Made by a program: the position numbers and the translations under genes. Under the pieces are notes generated by a model that searched no databases, had not been told where the DNA came from, and worked only from the letters and a program-made list of their open reading frames with translations. A DNA stretch of 64,000 nt, taken from positions 1 to 64,000 of the forward strand of contig NZ_FNZU01000005.1 of assembly GCF_900109325.1 (NCBI RefSeq), given 5' to 3'. Shown piece by piece: positions 27,757 through 36,262 of this stretch (position 1 is the first letter of the stretch; the number at the start of each line of letters is the position of its first letter). Source of the stretch: Alkalibacterium pelagium (GTDB taxonomy: Bacteria; Bacillota; Bacilli; Lactobacillales; Carnobacteriaceae_A).

Positions 27757-27785
27757 ATTATAAGCGACTTGCCCGATATCCTCAA
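27757..27785 (-). promoter_or_regulatory. Promoter of the riboswitch/ECF S transcript
   Basis: Minus strand TTGAGG (27780-27785), 17 bases, TATAAT (27757-27762). It places the transcript start a few bases before the riboswitch and right after the fthC stop codon. Confidence 0.7.
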
Positions 27786-27800
27786 TAGGGTGACACTAAC

Positions 27801-28373
27801 TTACTGATCAAGTCCAGTCTTCTTCAACCCCTGCTCAGTTATCAGAAAATCTACCGGCACATCATGCGGTTCTATCGGAAAAGATTCAACAATCTGATTG
27901 GAATGAAGCAGTGAGACAGTAGGCTTGTTAAAACCAGCAAGTAACCGGTCAAAATATCCGCCCCCGTATCCGATACGGTAGCCCGCCGGTGTAAAAATCA
28001 ATCCGGGGACGATCATCAGATCCAAGTCTTCCGGTTCACGCCGAGTGGTCTTTTCCGGTAAGGGTTCTTCAAGTCCGAAGTACCCTTTTTCCAATTGTCT
28101 GAACGAACTGATTTCATAAAAATGGAGGTCTTTTGTTTCGTGAATCGATTTCGGCACGCAGACCGTCTTCCCTTCATCCCAGGCACGTTCAATAATCGTC
28201 CGTGTGTCCCACTCCCGATCACTTGAAACGGTCACACCGATGGAGACAGCATTATTCCATAAGTCCGACTCAAACAGGTGGTCATGCAGATCGTTTTCCG
28301 TACGGTTCCTTTCGAGCCAGCCGATTTTTTCAAGAGAGAGGATCATTCCTTTTCGTAAGTCTTCTTTCCCCAT
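27801..28373 (-). CDS. fthC: 5-formyltetrahydrofolate cyclo-ligase
   Basis: A 190-residue enzyme that converts 5-formyl-THF to 5,10-methenyl-THF using ATP, recycling the storage folate. GYRIGYGGGYFDRLL near residue 145 is the family ATP/folate-binding signature, and VPGLIFTPAG precedes it. ATG 28373 lies close after AAAGGAGG; the frame is open upstream into folD but has no site there. It begins 14 bases after the folD stop, clearly the same operon. Often annotated ygfA/yqgN. Confidence 0.93.
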   Translation of the reverse strand: MGKEDLRKGMILSLEKIGWLERNRTENDLHDHLFESDLWNNAVSIGVTVSSDREWDTRTIIERAWDEGKTVCVPKSIHETKDLHFYEISSFRQLEKGYFGLEEPLPEKTTRREPEDLDLMIVPGLIFTPAGYRIGYGGGYFDRLLAGFNKPTVSLLHSNQIVESFPIEPHDVPVDFLITEQGLKKTGLDQ

Positions 28374-28387
28374 ACTTTCTTCCTCCT

Positions 28388-29239
28388 TTAATCCGAGCGC
28401 TGATTCCATGCAGCTTGAGCGACTTGTTCAGCCAGTATGGCGGTCGTGATCGACCCGACTCCACCAGGTACAGGGGTGATCGCTCCAGCTTTTTCAAACA
28501 CATCATCATAACTGACATCTCCCACAGGTTTCCCGTCTTTATATCCGAAGCCTACATCAATGACTATAGCGCCTTCCTTGATGTGTTCTGCTTTTACCAG
28601 CTCAACAACACCTGTCGCTGAAATCACGATATCTGCCTGACACGTATACTGCTTGATATCCTTCGTTTTGACGTGGACATTCGCCACAGTCGCTTCTTCA
28701 TTCAGCAGCATGATGGACAAGGGTTTGCCGACGACCGGACTGCTCCCGATGACACAGACGTCTTTTCCTTCAACTTCTATTCCATAAAACTCAAGTAAGG
28801 CCATGACTGCTTTAGGCGTACTCGGGACGAGAGTAGTCGGATCATTTTCCACTACCCGGCCAAGGTTTTCAGGTGTCAGTCCGTCGATGTCCTTATTCGG
28901 GTTGAGGCAGCGCGCAATGTCATTTCGGGACAAGGTATCAGGCAGCGGCTGCATGACCAGGATCCCATGAATATCAGCTTTCTGGTTGAGTGCCTCTATC
29001 GATTGAAGGACTTCTTCGGCATCCGCTGTTTCCTTAAAAACGACAGGCTCAACTGCAATACCAGACTGTTGCATAGTCTTTATCGCCGCATTCTCATAAG
29101 AAATAGACGATTTATCATCTCCAACTCTTACAATAGCCAAAGTCGGATAGCAGTCAATTTTCTTGAGGTCTTCCACCGTTTTCATGGTCCGTTCCAGTAA
29201 TGCCTTTGCTACAGGTCTACCTTTCAATTCTTTAGTCAT
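28388..29239 (-). CDS. folD: FolD-family methylenetetrahydrofolate dehydrogenase, cyclohydrolase residues altered
   Basis: A 283-residue FolD-fold enzyme. The NAD(P) domain is intact: VIGSSPVVGKPLSIML, GAIVIDVGF and TPVPGGVGSITTAILAEQ. The active-site region is not standard. In the family's Y-x3-K motif the Lys (E. coli Lys54) is Ala52 here (SYENAAIK), and the Gln of GILVQLPLP (E. coli Gln98) is Met96 (GILVMQPLP). Both are required for cyclohydrolase but not for dehydrogenase chemistry in studied FolD enzymes. The partner fchA lies directly upstream in the operon. I infer a mainly monofunctional dehydrogenase. The ATG follows GGAGGGACTTT. Confidence 0.9.
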   Translation of the reverse strand: MTKELKGRPVAKALLERTMKTVEDLKKIDCYPTLAIVRVGDDKSSISYENAAIKTMQQSGIAVEPVVFKETADAEEVLQSIEALNQKADIHGILVMQPLPDTLSRNDIARCLNPNKDIDGLTPENLGRVVENDPTTLVPSTPKAVMALLEFYGIEVEGKDVCVIGSSPVVGKPLSIMLLNEEATVANVHVKTKDIKQYTCQADIVISATGVVELVKAEHIKEGAIVIDVGFGYKDGKPVGDVSYDDVFEKAGAITPVPGGVGSITTAILAEQVAQAAWNQRSD

Positions 29240-29318
29240 AAAGTCCCTCCGTCTTTAATGATTGATAATAAACAGGTGAACAGTACGTTTCCCCCCCTGT
29301 CCTGTTCACCTTTGTGGT

Positions 29319-29969
29319 CTAAATAGATTCCGGCCACTCATTTTTTTCCAGAAAATATTCGATAGTCTGACGCAGCTGGCTGATTCGCTGTTTGCCGGTT
29401 GACAGACGCTCGATTGCTTTCTTCTCAAGTGCATTTCTTTCATTTGCATCAGAAAGAAGTTTCGTATTGATCGTGACGTTCAGGACAGCTGTTTCAAGCA
29501 CTGTCCCCACAAACAATGTCGCCACCATCAGATCATTCACAATCGTTCCTTTCATTTTCATGCGGGTCAGCTGCTCGATCAGATCGATCAAGTCGTGACT
29601 TTTTTCAAGCATTTCAAGGGGTGGCTGAGCAGCGCCTTTAATGGCTTTCTGAACTTCTTCCTGGCGCCTTTCTTTTTCTTCGTCAGTACCTTTTGGCAGC
29701 TTGTATGCCATCAGAACAGGTTCGAAAGCAACTGCATCATCTTTTGCCAGCTGTTCAAATGCTTTTCTTAAGGCATGTGACGCTTCCAGAGCCTGTGTGA
29801 TCTCTTCTGAATAGTCAGCGTATGCCTTCTTGTCTTTCTGGATATCTGCTACCATGCGTATAAGAGCAGCGCTCATTGAAGCAATATAAGCAGCGGCACT
29901 TCCTCCCCCCGGGGTTCCTTCTTTCTTCCCGAGTTCAGTCAGATAGCCTTCAATCGTCAGTTCGTTCAT
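29319..29969 (-). CDS. fchA: Methenyltetrahydrofolate cyclohydrolase (FchA/FTCD-like cyclodeaminase family)
   Basis: A 216-residue, mostly helical protein of the formimino-THF cyclodeaminase/FchA family (PF04961). GTPGGGSAAAYIASMSAALIRMV near the N-terminus is the signature. In purine- and glycine-fermenting clostridia FchA hydrolyses 5,10-methenyl-THF to 10-formyl-THF. Here it lies between fhs and folD on one strand, only 12 bases after fhs, so it fits the same step. A cyclodeaminase role in histidine breakdown is unlikely because no hut genes are near. Confidence 0.88.
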   Translation of the reverse strand: MNELTIEGYLTELGKKEGTPGGGSAAAYIASMSAALIRMVADIQKDKKAYADYSEEITQALEASHALRKAFEQLAKDDAVAFEPVLMAYKLPKGTDEEKERRQEEVQKAIKGAAQPPLEMLEKSHDLIDLIEQLTRMKMKGTIVNDLMVATLFVGTVLETAVLNVTINTKLLSDANERNALEKKAIERLSTGKQRISQLRQTIEYFLEKNEWPESI

Positions 29970-29980
29970 CCGTGAGCCTC

Positions 29981-31651
29981 CTAAAACAGTCCGGAAATTT
30001 TGCCGTTATCGTCCACATCAACATGTACCGCAGAAGGCACTTTCGGAAGTCCAGGCATGCGCATGATATTTCCTGTTAAGACGACGATGAATCCCGCCCC
30101 TGCAGATACAGTTAAATCTCTGATGTTGACATTAAAATCTGTAGGGCGACCTAAAGCAGTGGCTGTATCCGATAAGGAGTACTGAGTTTTCGCCATACAG
30201 ATCGGCAGATCTCCATACCCTAATTTTTCCAGACGTTTCGCCATCGTCTTAGCTTTTTTGCTCCATTCCGTTCCTTTTCCGCCATAGACAGACTGGACGA
30301 TCTTCTCTACTTTTTCTTCGATTGGGTCACTCAGTTCATAAGCATAGCTCAGGTCAGACTCTTCCCCGGTCATCCGAACCACTTCTTCAGCAAGTTCGAC
30401 TCCGCCTTCTCCGCCTTTGGCCCAGACATCTGACTGGACAACCTTGCTTCCCGTTTCTTCAATAGCTTTCCTCACCACATCCAGTTCATTTTGAGTATCT
30501 CCGGGAAAAGCATTGATCGCAACGACGGCAGGAAGAGAGAATGTCTCCTGTATATTTTCTATATGCTTAATCAGGTTAGGCATGCCTTTTTTCAGAGCCT
30601 GCGTATTCTCCTGATCCAGATCAGTTTTCTTTACTCCTCCATGCATTTTAAGCGCACGGATCGTGGCAACAATGACTACTGCATCCGGCTTGATATTCCC
30701 CATACGGCATTTGATGTCGATGAACTTTTCAGCTCCCAGATCGGCGCCGAAGCCCGCTTCTGTTACGACATAGTCTGCATGAGCCAATGCCATTTTTGTC
30801 GCCAGCATACTGTTGCATCCATGAGCGATATTGGCAAAAGGCCCGCCGTGAATGAATACCGGCGTATGTTCCAGTGTCTGAACCAGATTCGGCTTGAGCG
30901 CATCTTTAAGCAGCGCCGATACCGCTCCTTCAGCTTGAAGTTCTCCCAGCTTCACCGGTTCATTATCGAAAGTATAGCCGATCAGGCAGTTTCTCAATTT
31001 ATCTTTCATTTCAGCCATTGAACTGGATAGACACAATACAGCCATGATTTCAGAAGCAACGGTAATATCAAACCCGTCTTCTCTAGGCATCCCATTCGTT
31101 CGAGCACCGATCCCGCTGACGATCGAGCGGAGCTGACGGTCATTCATGTCCATTGCCCGTCTCCAAGTCACGCGTCTCGGATCTATGTTCAGTTCATTCC
31201 CCTGATAAATGTGATTATCGATCATCGCCGCTACCAGATTGTTGGCAGCCCCAATGGCATGAATATCACCTGTGAAATGAAGGTTGATGTCTTCCATTGG
31301 AATCACCTGAGCGTAGCCCCCGCCAGCAGCTCCACCTTTGATTCCGAAAACCGGTCCGAGCGATGGCTCACGTAAGGCAATGGCTGTTTTCTTGCCAATT
31401 TTTTGAAGCGCGTCTCCCAGACCTACAGAGGTCGTGGTTTTCCCTTCTCCAGCTGGAGTCGGATTGATAGCCGTTACCAGGATCAGCTTGCCGTTTTTCC
31501 CCGTATGATTATGTAGTGCACTGTAATCCACTTTCGCTTTATACTTGCCGTAATGTTCAAGAGCATGCTCTTCGATGCCTAATTTCTGAGCAATGTCTCC
31601 GATTGGGAACATATCTGTTGACTGAGCTATTTCGATATCGCTTTTTACCAT
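29981..31651 (-). CDS. fhs: Formate--tetrahydrofolate ligase
   Basis: A 556-residue enzyme making 10-formyl-THF from formate, THF and ATP. The nucleotide loop is [21 protein letters not shown] (about 58-78). [28 protein letters not shown] is also diagnostic. ATG 31651 follows AGGAGGGG; the frame extends 14 codons upstream without a site. It heads the operon fhs-fchA-folD-fthC. A hairpin AAGTGA/TCACTT (about 31711-31729) lies in its 5' leader, with TATACT near 31755-31760 as a possible -10. Confidence 0.97.
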   Translation of the reverse strand: MVKSDIEIAQSTDMFPIGDIAQKLGIEEHALEHYGKYKAKVDYSALHNHTGKNGKLILVTAINPTPAGEGKTTTSVGLGDALQKIGKKTAIALREPSLGPVFGIKGGAAGGGYAQVIPMEDINLHFTGDIHAIGAANNLVAAMIDNHIYQGNELNIDPRRVTWRRAMDMNDRQLRSIVSGIGARTNGMPREDGFDITVASEIMAVLCLSSSMAEMKDKLRNCLIGYTFDNEPVKLGELQAEGAVSALLKDALKPNLVQTLEHTPVFIHGGPFANIAHGCNSMLATKMALAHADYVVTEAGFGADLGAEKFIDIKCRMGNIKPDAVVIVATIRALKMHGGVKKTDLDQENTQALKKGMPNLIKHIENIQETFSLPAVVAINAFPGDTQNELDVVRKAIEETGSKVVQSDVWAKGGEGGVELAEEVVRMTGEESDLSYAYELSDPIEEKVEKIVQSVYGGKGTEWSKKAKTMAKRLEKLGYGDLPICMAKTQYSLSDTATALGRPTDFNVNIRDLTVSAGAGFIVVLTGNIMRMPGLPKVPSAVHVDVDDNGKISGLF

Positions 31652-31851
31652 TTTTACCCCTCCTGCTGATGATGATAGACTGATCCATTTCAATGGACAT
31701 GTGTTTCTGTAAGTGATTACACATCACTTCCGATTTTACTTTTTCAGTATAACATAGAGTGTTTATAAGCCCACTTTAATTTCTTTTTTCTATCCATTTT
31801 CACCTTTTCATAATGTGCAGGTCAAAATTTTCCCTGCTCAATGAGAAACAA

Positions 31852-31880
31852 TCGACATTTTTCATTAAATTTCGTATGAT
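31852..31880 (+). promoter_or_regulatory. Promoter of the DUF378 gene
   Basis: TCGACA (31852-31857), 17 bases, TATGAT (31875-31880), about 30 bases before the TTG start. Confidence 0.5.
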
Positions 31881-31912
31881 TATAGTATAAGAATATTTAG
31901 GAGGAGCTCATT

Positions 31913-32134
31913 TTGAAAATAATTGACCGCGCAGCACTGACTTTACTTATCATTGGCGGCATTCATTTACTACTTATCGGTTTATTCGGGTTCAATGCTG
32001 TAGAAACCCTGTTCGGCGATGCTGAACAATGGGGAACACGTATCGTTTATATACTTATCGGCTTGAGTGCCTTATGGTGCTTCAAGTACTATTCGTTTAC
32101 ACCGAGAGGCGGCAGTCGCCTGAGAGACCGCTGA
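31913..32134 (+). CDS. DUF378 small membrane protein
   Basis: A 73-residue protein of the DUF378 family (Bacillus YuzA type) with two hydrophobic segments (TLLIIGGIHLLLIGLFGF and TRIVYILIGLSALWCFKYY) joined by a short loop, ending in a basic tail. The function is unknown. The start codon is TTG at 31913, following AGGAGGAGCTCATT. The gene is monocistronic, with its own promoter and terminator. Confidence 0.82.
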   Translation: MKIIDRAALTLLIIGGIHLLLIGLFGFNAVETLFGDAEQWGTRIVYILIGLSALWCFKYYSFTPRGGSRLRDR

Positions 32135-32154
32135 CCTTCTGTATAAGCTGACTG

Positions 32155-32188
32155 AAAGCCCATCACCCTGTGACTGGGCTTTTTTTTC
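32155..32188 (+). terminator. Terminator of the DUF378 gene
   Basis: AAAGCCCA/TGGGCTTT hairpin (32155-32182) followed by eight T. Confidence 0.87.
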
Positions 32189-32271
32189 GGACGTTTATTG
32201 TAAGCTTCGACCTGTTTCGGACTTAAGTAGGCCTCAGATGTTATCTCCTCACAGCCCTATGATTCCTGTTC

Positions 32272-32309
32272 AAAAAACAGGAGTATGCAGATCGTTCTGC
32301 ATCTCCTGT
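32272..32309 (-). terminator. Terminator of ald
   Basis: ACAGGAGTATGCAG (32277-32290) and CTGCATCTCCTGT (32297-32309) arms with a six-base loop. On the minus strand it is followed by TTTTTTG. Confidence 0.9.
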
Positions 32310-32324
32310 CCCTAATCGTAAAGT

Positions 32325-33440
32325 TTATTTAGTCAGCTCTTCAAAAGCTTTGAATTCATAATAAAGATCGTTAGCCACTGCCTCATTGACCACATGTCCT
32401 TTATATACATTCAGGCCGGCAGCGAGACTTGCATCGCATTTAAGTGCATCTTCAACGCCCAGCTCAGCTAATTTAAGAGCATATGGAACCGTATCATTTG
32501 TCAGAGCCATTGTCGACGTTTTCGGTACAGCACCTGGAATATTGGCCACACCATAATGAAGAATTCCGTGTCTTTCCACTACCGGTTCATCGTGGGTTGT
32601 CGGCTGGTTCAACGTTTCAAAATTACCGCCCTGATCGATGGCAATATCAACAACAACCGCCCCTTTATTCATAGTCTTGATCATATCTTCCGTGACCAGT
32701 TTAGGTGCCTTTCGTCCTGGAATGAGAACTGCACCAATCACTAGATCAGATTCACTTACAGCTTTCGCAATGTTGGCTGGATTAGAAGCTAGTGTCTGCA
32801 CATTGCTTCCGAACATCTGGATCAGTTCTCTCATCCGTTGAGGATTCAGTTCAATGATGTTTACATTCGCACGCATCCCGACAGCCATCCGGGCAGCATT
32901 TTCTCCTGCCACCCCGCCACCGAGGATAGTTACGGTCCCGCGAGGCACACCGGTTACTCCACCTAGGAGAATCCCTTCTCCCCCCGCATGTTTCTCAAGA
33001 TAATGAGCCCCGATCTGGACAGACATTCTTCCTGCCACCTCACTCATAGGCGTGAGCAGTGGTAGTTTGCCGTTCTTTTCAACCGTCTCGTAGCCGATAG
33101 CCGTCACTTCATGCTCCACCAGTGCTTGAGTCAGTCCAGGAGCAGCTGATAGATGAAGATACGTAAAGAGGATCAGCCCTTTTCTGAAATAAGTGTACTC
33201 CTCTTTCAGCGGTTCTTTCACTTTCATGATCATCTCAGCCTGTTTCCAGACTTGACCGGCTGATTCTGTCAGCTCTCCACCGTTTTCAGCATACTGCTCA
33301 TCTGTAAACCCACTTCCTTCTCCCGCTCCTTTTTCTACGAGGACACGATGTCCGTTGTCTGTCAGGCGTCCGACATTCGATGGGGTAAGAGCTACCCGGT
33401 ATTCATTATTTTTTATCTCCTTAGGCAGACCAATAATCAT
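32325..33440 (-). CDS. ald: Alanine dehydrogenase
   Basis: A 371-residue NAD-dependent enzyme that interconverts L-alanine and pyruvate plus ammonia. The start [20 protein letters not shown] is the family signature, the catalytic Lys/His region is [11 protein letters not shown]...LHLSAAP, and the NAD loop is [16 protein letters not shown] (about 171-186). Length is standard. The ATG follows GGAAGGATTGTCGCT. It may be co-transcribed with mgsA and a small membrane protein gene upstream. It fits amino-acid use or alanine formation from pyruvate. Confidence 0.96.
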   Translation of the reverse strand: MIIGLPKEIKNNEYRVALTPSNVGRLTDNGHRVLVEKGAGEGSGFTDEQYAENGGELTESAGQVWKQAEMIMKVKEPLKEEYTYFRKGLILFTYLHLSAAPGLTQALVEHEVTAIGYETVEKNGKLPLLTPMSEVAGRMSVQIGAHYLEKHAGGEGILLGGVTGVPRGTVTILGGGVAGENAARMAVGMRANVNIIELNPQRMRELIQMFGSNVQTLASNPANIAKAVSESDLVIGAVLIPGRKAPKLVTEDMIKTMNKGAVVVDIAIDQGGNFETLNQPTTHDEPVVERHGILHYGVANIPGAVPKTSTMALTNDTVPYALKLAELGVEDALKCDASLAAGLNVYKGHVVNEAVANDLYYEFKAFEELTK

Positions 33441-33464
33441 AGCGACAATCCTTCCATCAATTAG

Positions 33465-33662
33465 TTAAATAATAAAGTAAGCTATCATCAGAAGCAGGCC
33501 AGTAATCATAAACAGCAGCCCGCCAATTTTCTGAAGCTGCGGGAACCATTCCGGAAACTGCGTCTGAGTTTGGCGTCCGCGCTTTCCTGGCTTAAGCTGA
33601 TCTGAAAACCTGAATGACAAATAGCCAGAAATAAGCAGTGCTAATCCGATAACCAGCAGCAT
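33465..33662 (-). CDS. Small two-segment membrane protein, unknown
   Basis: A 65-residue protein with two hydrophobic stretches (LLVIGLALLISGYLSF and IGGLLFMITGLLLMIAYFII) and a basic linker (KPGKRGR). I do not recognise a family. AAGGGGTGCTGAC precedes the ATG. It is tightly placed: 12 bases after the mgsA stop and about 24 before ald on the same strand, so it is likely translated in that operon. Confidence 0.6.
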   Translation of the reverse strand: MLLVIGLALLISGYLSFRFSDQLKPGKRGRQTQTQFPEWFPQLQKIGGLLFMITGLLLMIAYFII

Positions 33663-33674
33663 GTCAGCACCCCT

Positions 33675-34097
33675 TTAAAAATGTAGTGAATCACGGTCCT
33701 GTCCTCTCGAGACATCTCGCCAGCTATAAAATCCGGCATCAAGTCCTCTCAGCAGCACTTCAGCTGAACCTACATTAGTAGCTAATGGAATTTCATAGAC
33801 ATCACATAGGCGAAGCAGTGCGGATATATCTGGCTCGTGGGCCTGGGCAGTAAGAGGATCACGGATAAATATAACCAGATCCATCTTATTATCGGAAATG
33901 TAGGCACCGATCTGCTGGTCACCCCCGAGTGGGCCAGATTTAAACCGATGGACATTCAAACCTGTTTCGTCTGATATTCGCTTTCCTGTCGTTCCGGTAG
34001 CAAAGAGATCATGGTGTTCTAAAATGACTTTATAGGCTTCTGCAATTTTCACAATATCATCTTTCTTTTTATCGTGAGCAATTAATGCAATATTCAT
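33675..34097 (-). CDS. mgsA: Methylglyoxal synthase
   Basis: A 140-residue enzyme that converts dihydroxyacetone phosphate to methylglyoxal and phosphate, a bypass that relieves sugar-phosphate stress. [13 protein letters not shown] at the N-terminus, ATGTTGKRI (phosphate loop) and [13 protein letters not shown] with the catalytic Asp are present. ATG 34097 follows AAGGAGG at a slightly long spacing; the upstream ATG at 34139 has no site and would add residues alien to the family. Confidence 0.95.
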   Translation of the reverse strand: MNIALIAHDKKKDDIVKIAEAYKVILEHHDLFATGTTGKRISDETGLNVHRFKSGPLGGDQQIGAYISDNKMDLVIFIRDPLTAQAHEPDISALLRLCDVYEIPLATNVGSAEVLLRGLDAGFYSWRDVSRGQDRDSLHF

Positions 34098-34264
34098 AAA
34101 CTGATAGTCCTCCTTAAAACGTTGTATTTTTTTCATCATAACATAAAAAAGAGCAGCTTATTGAATAAAAAAATCCAGTGTCGCTGCCGCGAATCGTTTT
34201 ACTTGAAGGATACAAAGTGAGTCGATAAACTGTAATTAGAATAAATGAAGGAGGAATTTCAAGA

Positions 34265-34783
34265 ATGAGCAAGAAAGTTGCAGTCGTCATAACAAAACTA
34301 TTTGAAGACGTGGAATTTACTTCCCCTAAAGAAGAACTGGAAAATGCAGGTCATACACTGACCACGATCGGATTTGAAGCAGGTGAAACAGTAGAAGGTA
34401 AAAAAGGAGAAGCATCGGTGACCATTGATAAAAGCATCGATGATGTCTCTCCGGAAGACTTTGACGCCCTGCTGATTCCTGGAGGATTTTCTCCAGACCA
34501 ACTGCGTAAAGATGACCGCTTCTTGGAGTTTACCCGTGCGTTCTCAAACGACAGTAAACCTATTTTCTCTATCTGTCACGGTCCTCAGCTTCTGATCAAT
34601 GCTGAAGTAGTAAAAGGAAAAGACATTACTTCAGTTAAGCAGGTGGCGGTGGATCTTAAAAACGCCGGAGCCAACTTCTATGACAAGGAAGTTGTAATAG
34701 ATGACTCAGGCCTGATTTCAAGTCGTACGCCTGATGATCTTCCTGCTTTCAACAAAGCAATGGTTGATGCATTAAGTGAGTAA
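34265..34783 (+). CDS. DJ-1/PfpI family protein (YraA-like)
   Basis: A 172-residue type 1 glutamine-amidotransferase-fold protein of the DJ-1/PfpI superfamily. The nucleophile elbow FSICHGPQLLI holds the conserved Cys, and the N-terminal Glu of the catalytic site lies in DVEFTSPKEELENAG. Members act as deglycases/glyoxalase III or proteases; its place beside mgsA, which makes methylglyoxal, makes a dicarbonyl-defence role attractive but unproven. The ATG follows GAAGGAGGAATTTCAAGA. Confidence 0.85.
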   Translation: MSKKVAVVITKLFEDVEFTSPKEELENAGHTLTTIGFEAGETVEGKKGEASVTIDKSIDDVSPEDFDALLIPGGFSPDQLRKDDRFLEFTRAFSNDSKPIFSICHGPQLLINAEVVKGKDITSVKQVAVDLKNAGANFYDKEVVIDDSGLISSRTPDDLPAFNKAMVDALSE

Positions 34784-34860
34784 ATTATCATTTTAATTGG
34801 ATGAATGCTTAGGCAATTTTAAGGATTTTTCCAGATAGTTTTGCTACACTATGAATGTGG

Positions 34861-35056
34861 AATTTAAGTACACGTTTCTTTTCTCCCCAAAAAGCTGATT
34901 GAATGTTTCCCCCGAATCATTCATCACCTTTGAAAAGATAAACACTATTTGAGACCATTATTCTTTCTCCCCGGATTGAATGGGATTACTCAAATAAAAA
35001 AAGACGTTTAGTCTTATCCCCAGCCACCTTTTCTAGAGGAAAAGGTGGCTTTTTAT
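34861..35056 (+). ncRNA. Candidate C-rich small RNA 1
   Basis: This non-coding stretch after the DJ-1 gene ends in a strong terminator: AGCCACCTTTT (35022-35032) pairs with AAAAGGTGGCT (35040-35050), followed by TTTTTATT. Upstream it carries repeated TCTCCCC/TTCCCCC/TATCCCC motifs (near 34883, 34907, 34965 and 35016), two of them followed by GATTGAATG, plus a hairpin TGAATG/CATTCA near 34900-34925. C-rich unpaired motifs are typical of Firmicute sRNAs that mask Shine-Dalgarno sites. No clear promoter was found. Confidence 0.4.
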
Positions 35057-35141
35057 TATGTTTCGCTTCTCCATTTTTATTTACTATCAAAAAGAAAGCG
35101 TTAATTTATCATTGATTGGTCACATTAAATTCAAATTTAGA

Positions 35142-35260
35142 TACTATACTTTACTCATACCCACAACAACCAACTTATTTTTGGTTACCTGCACTCCTCC
35201 AAGTGACAGGTTACCACTCCTTTTTTGCCACCTGCTGTTCACTCAGCAGGTGGTTTTTTG
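35142..35260 (+). ncRNA. Candidate small RNA 2 with tandem terminators
   Basis: A -10-like TATACT (35145-35150) precedes about 100 bases with two stacked hairpins. GGTTACCTG (35183-35191) pairs with CAGGTTACC (35207-35215, one mismatch); its loop carries ACTCCTCC, and it is followed by CCTTTTTT. Then CCACCTGCTG (35228-35237) pairs with CAGCAGGTGG (35244-35253), followed by TTTTTT. The CTCCTCC loop is complementary to a ribosome binding site. The metNPQ promoter lies downstream, so this looks like a separate transcript. A leader attenuator is the alternative. Confidence 0.42.
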
Positions 35261-35445
35261 TCGCTGGAAACTCACTTGAAACACAATATTGTATTATATT
35301 TCCTTCTTGTCCACTTACTATTTGAAAGCTTCCTACATCTCAGAATCCTTGATATACCGGTCTCCGTTCCTCCTCCGGCAATCACTCGGATATGTTCAAT
35401 GTTAGACCTCGCCTGTTTCTTATTACACATTCATACCTTATTTTA

Positions 35446-35474
35446 TTGCTTCCCTTCTCTATCCTACATATAAT
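35446..35474 (+). promoter_or_regulatory. Promoter of metNPQ
   Basis: TTGCTT (35446-35451), a 17-base spacer, TATAAT (35469-35474). The predicted leader is about 45 bases and holds AAGGAGGTC. No S-box, SMK or T-box element was seen. The pyrimidine-rich 35281-35445 shows nothing else. Confidence 0.6.
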
Positions 35475-35524
35475 TGGCAGTGTTGTTTAAACAGCGACGT
35501 AAATGAAGGAGGTCTATAGACACT

Positions 35525-36262
35525 TTGATACAACTCCGTCAGATAGAAAAAACGTTTTTCAGTAAAAACCAGACACTGGCTGCACTCACGGATATCTCAC
35601 TCGACATAAAGACAGGTGAAGCATTCGGTGTCATAGGTGAAAGCGGGGCAGGAAAGTCGACTCTTCTCCGTATGATCAATGCACTTGAGACACCCGATGC
35701 TGGTTCCGTAACCGTAGACGGTGTTGATTTGACTCATTTGTCAAAGAAAGACCTGCGTATGGAACAGAAGCAGATCGGCATGATTTTTCAGCAGTTCAAT
35801 CTGCTCAACAATAAAACAGTAGCTGAAAATATCAGATTACCTCTGACTCTCCATAACTATGATCAGACTCTGACCGTAGACGAAGTCCTCGATTTCGTCG
35901 GGTTGAGCGACAAGAAGCACAGCTACCCTCAGCAGCTCAGCGGGGGGCAGAAACAGCGAGTTGGTATAGCCCGTGCCCTTATTACACGGCCAAAACTACT
36001 ATTATGCGACGAGCCGACATCCGCTTTGGATCAGAATACTACCGAAGACATCGTAGCTGTTTTAAAAAAGGCACACAGAGAGTTCAAAATGACCATTGTC
36101 GTTGTCACACATGAGCTTCCGGTCATCAAAGCCCTGTGCACACGGGCGGCTTTAATGGAATACGGTAAAGTCAGGCAAATTGTAGATATCACTCGTTCAG
36201 AAGACAAACTGACTGATCGACCGTATCTTGAGCGTGCAATCGAGGTGCTGACTAGTGACTGA
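35525..36262 (+). CDS. metN: Methionine-type ABC transporter ATP-binding protein, no NIL domain
   Basis: A 245-residue ABC ATPase: GESGAGKSTLLRMIN (Walker A), LSGGQKQRVGIARAL (signature), LLLCDEPTSALD (Walker B) and VVVTHEL. It matches MetN through the ATPase domain but ends there, whereas typical MetN (about 340 residues) has a C-terminal NIL/ACT domain that binds methionine and inhibits transport. The start is TTG at 35525, preceded by AAGGAGGTC. It overlaps metP by 8 bases. The substrate is inferred from MetP and MetQ; other D/L-amino-acid importers of this family are possible. Confidence 0.85.
   Translation: MIQLRQIEKTFFSKNQTLAALTDISLDIKTGEAFGVIGESGAGKSTLLRMINALETPDAGSVTVDGVDLTHLSKKDLRMEQKQIGMIFQQFNLLNNKTVAENIRLPLTLHNYDQTLTVDEVLDFVGLSDKKHSYPQQLSGGQKQRVGIARALITRPKLLLCDEPTSALDQNTTEDIVAVLKKAHREFKMTIVVVTHELPVIKALCTRAALMEYGKVRQIVDITRSEDKLTDRPYLERAIEVLTSD

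Noticed and set aside
35058-35473. Small plus-strand proteins in the metN upstream region
   Set aside because: Pyrimidine-rich shadows without ribosome sites; terminators interrupt them.
34784-35524. SAM or SMK riboswitch before metNPQ
   Set aside because: The S-box core blocks and the SMK motif are absent; metNPQ has its own short leader.
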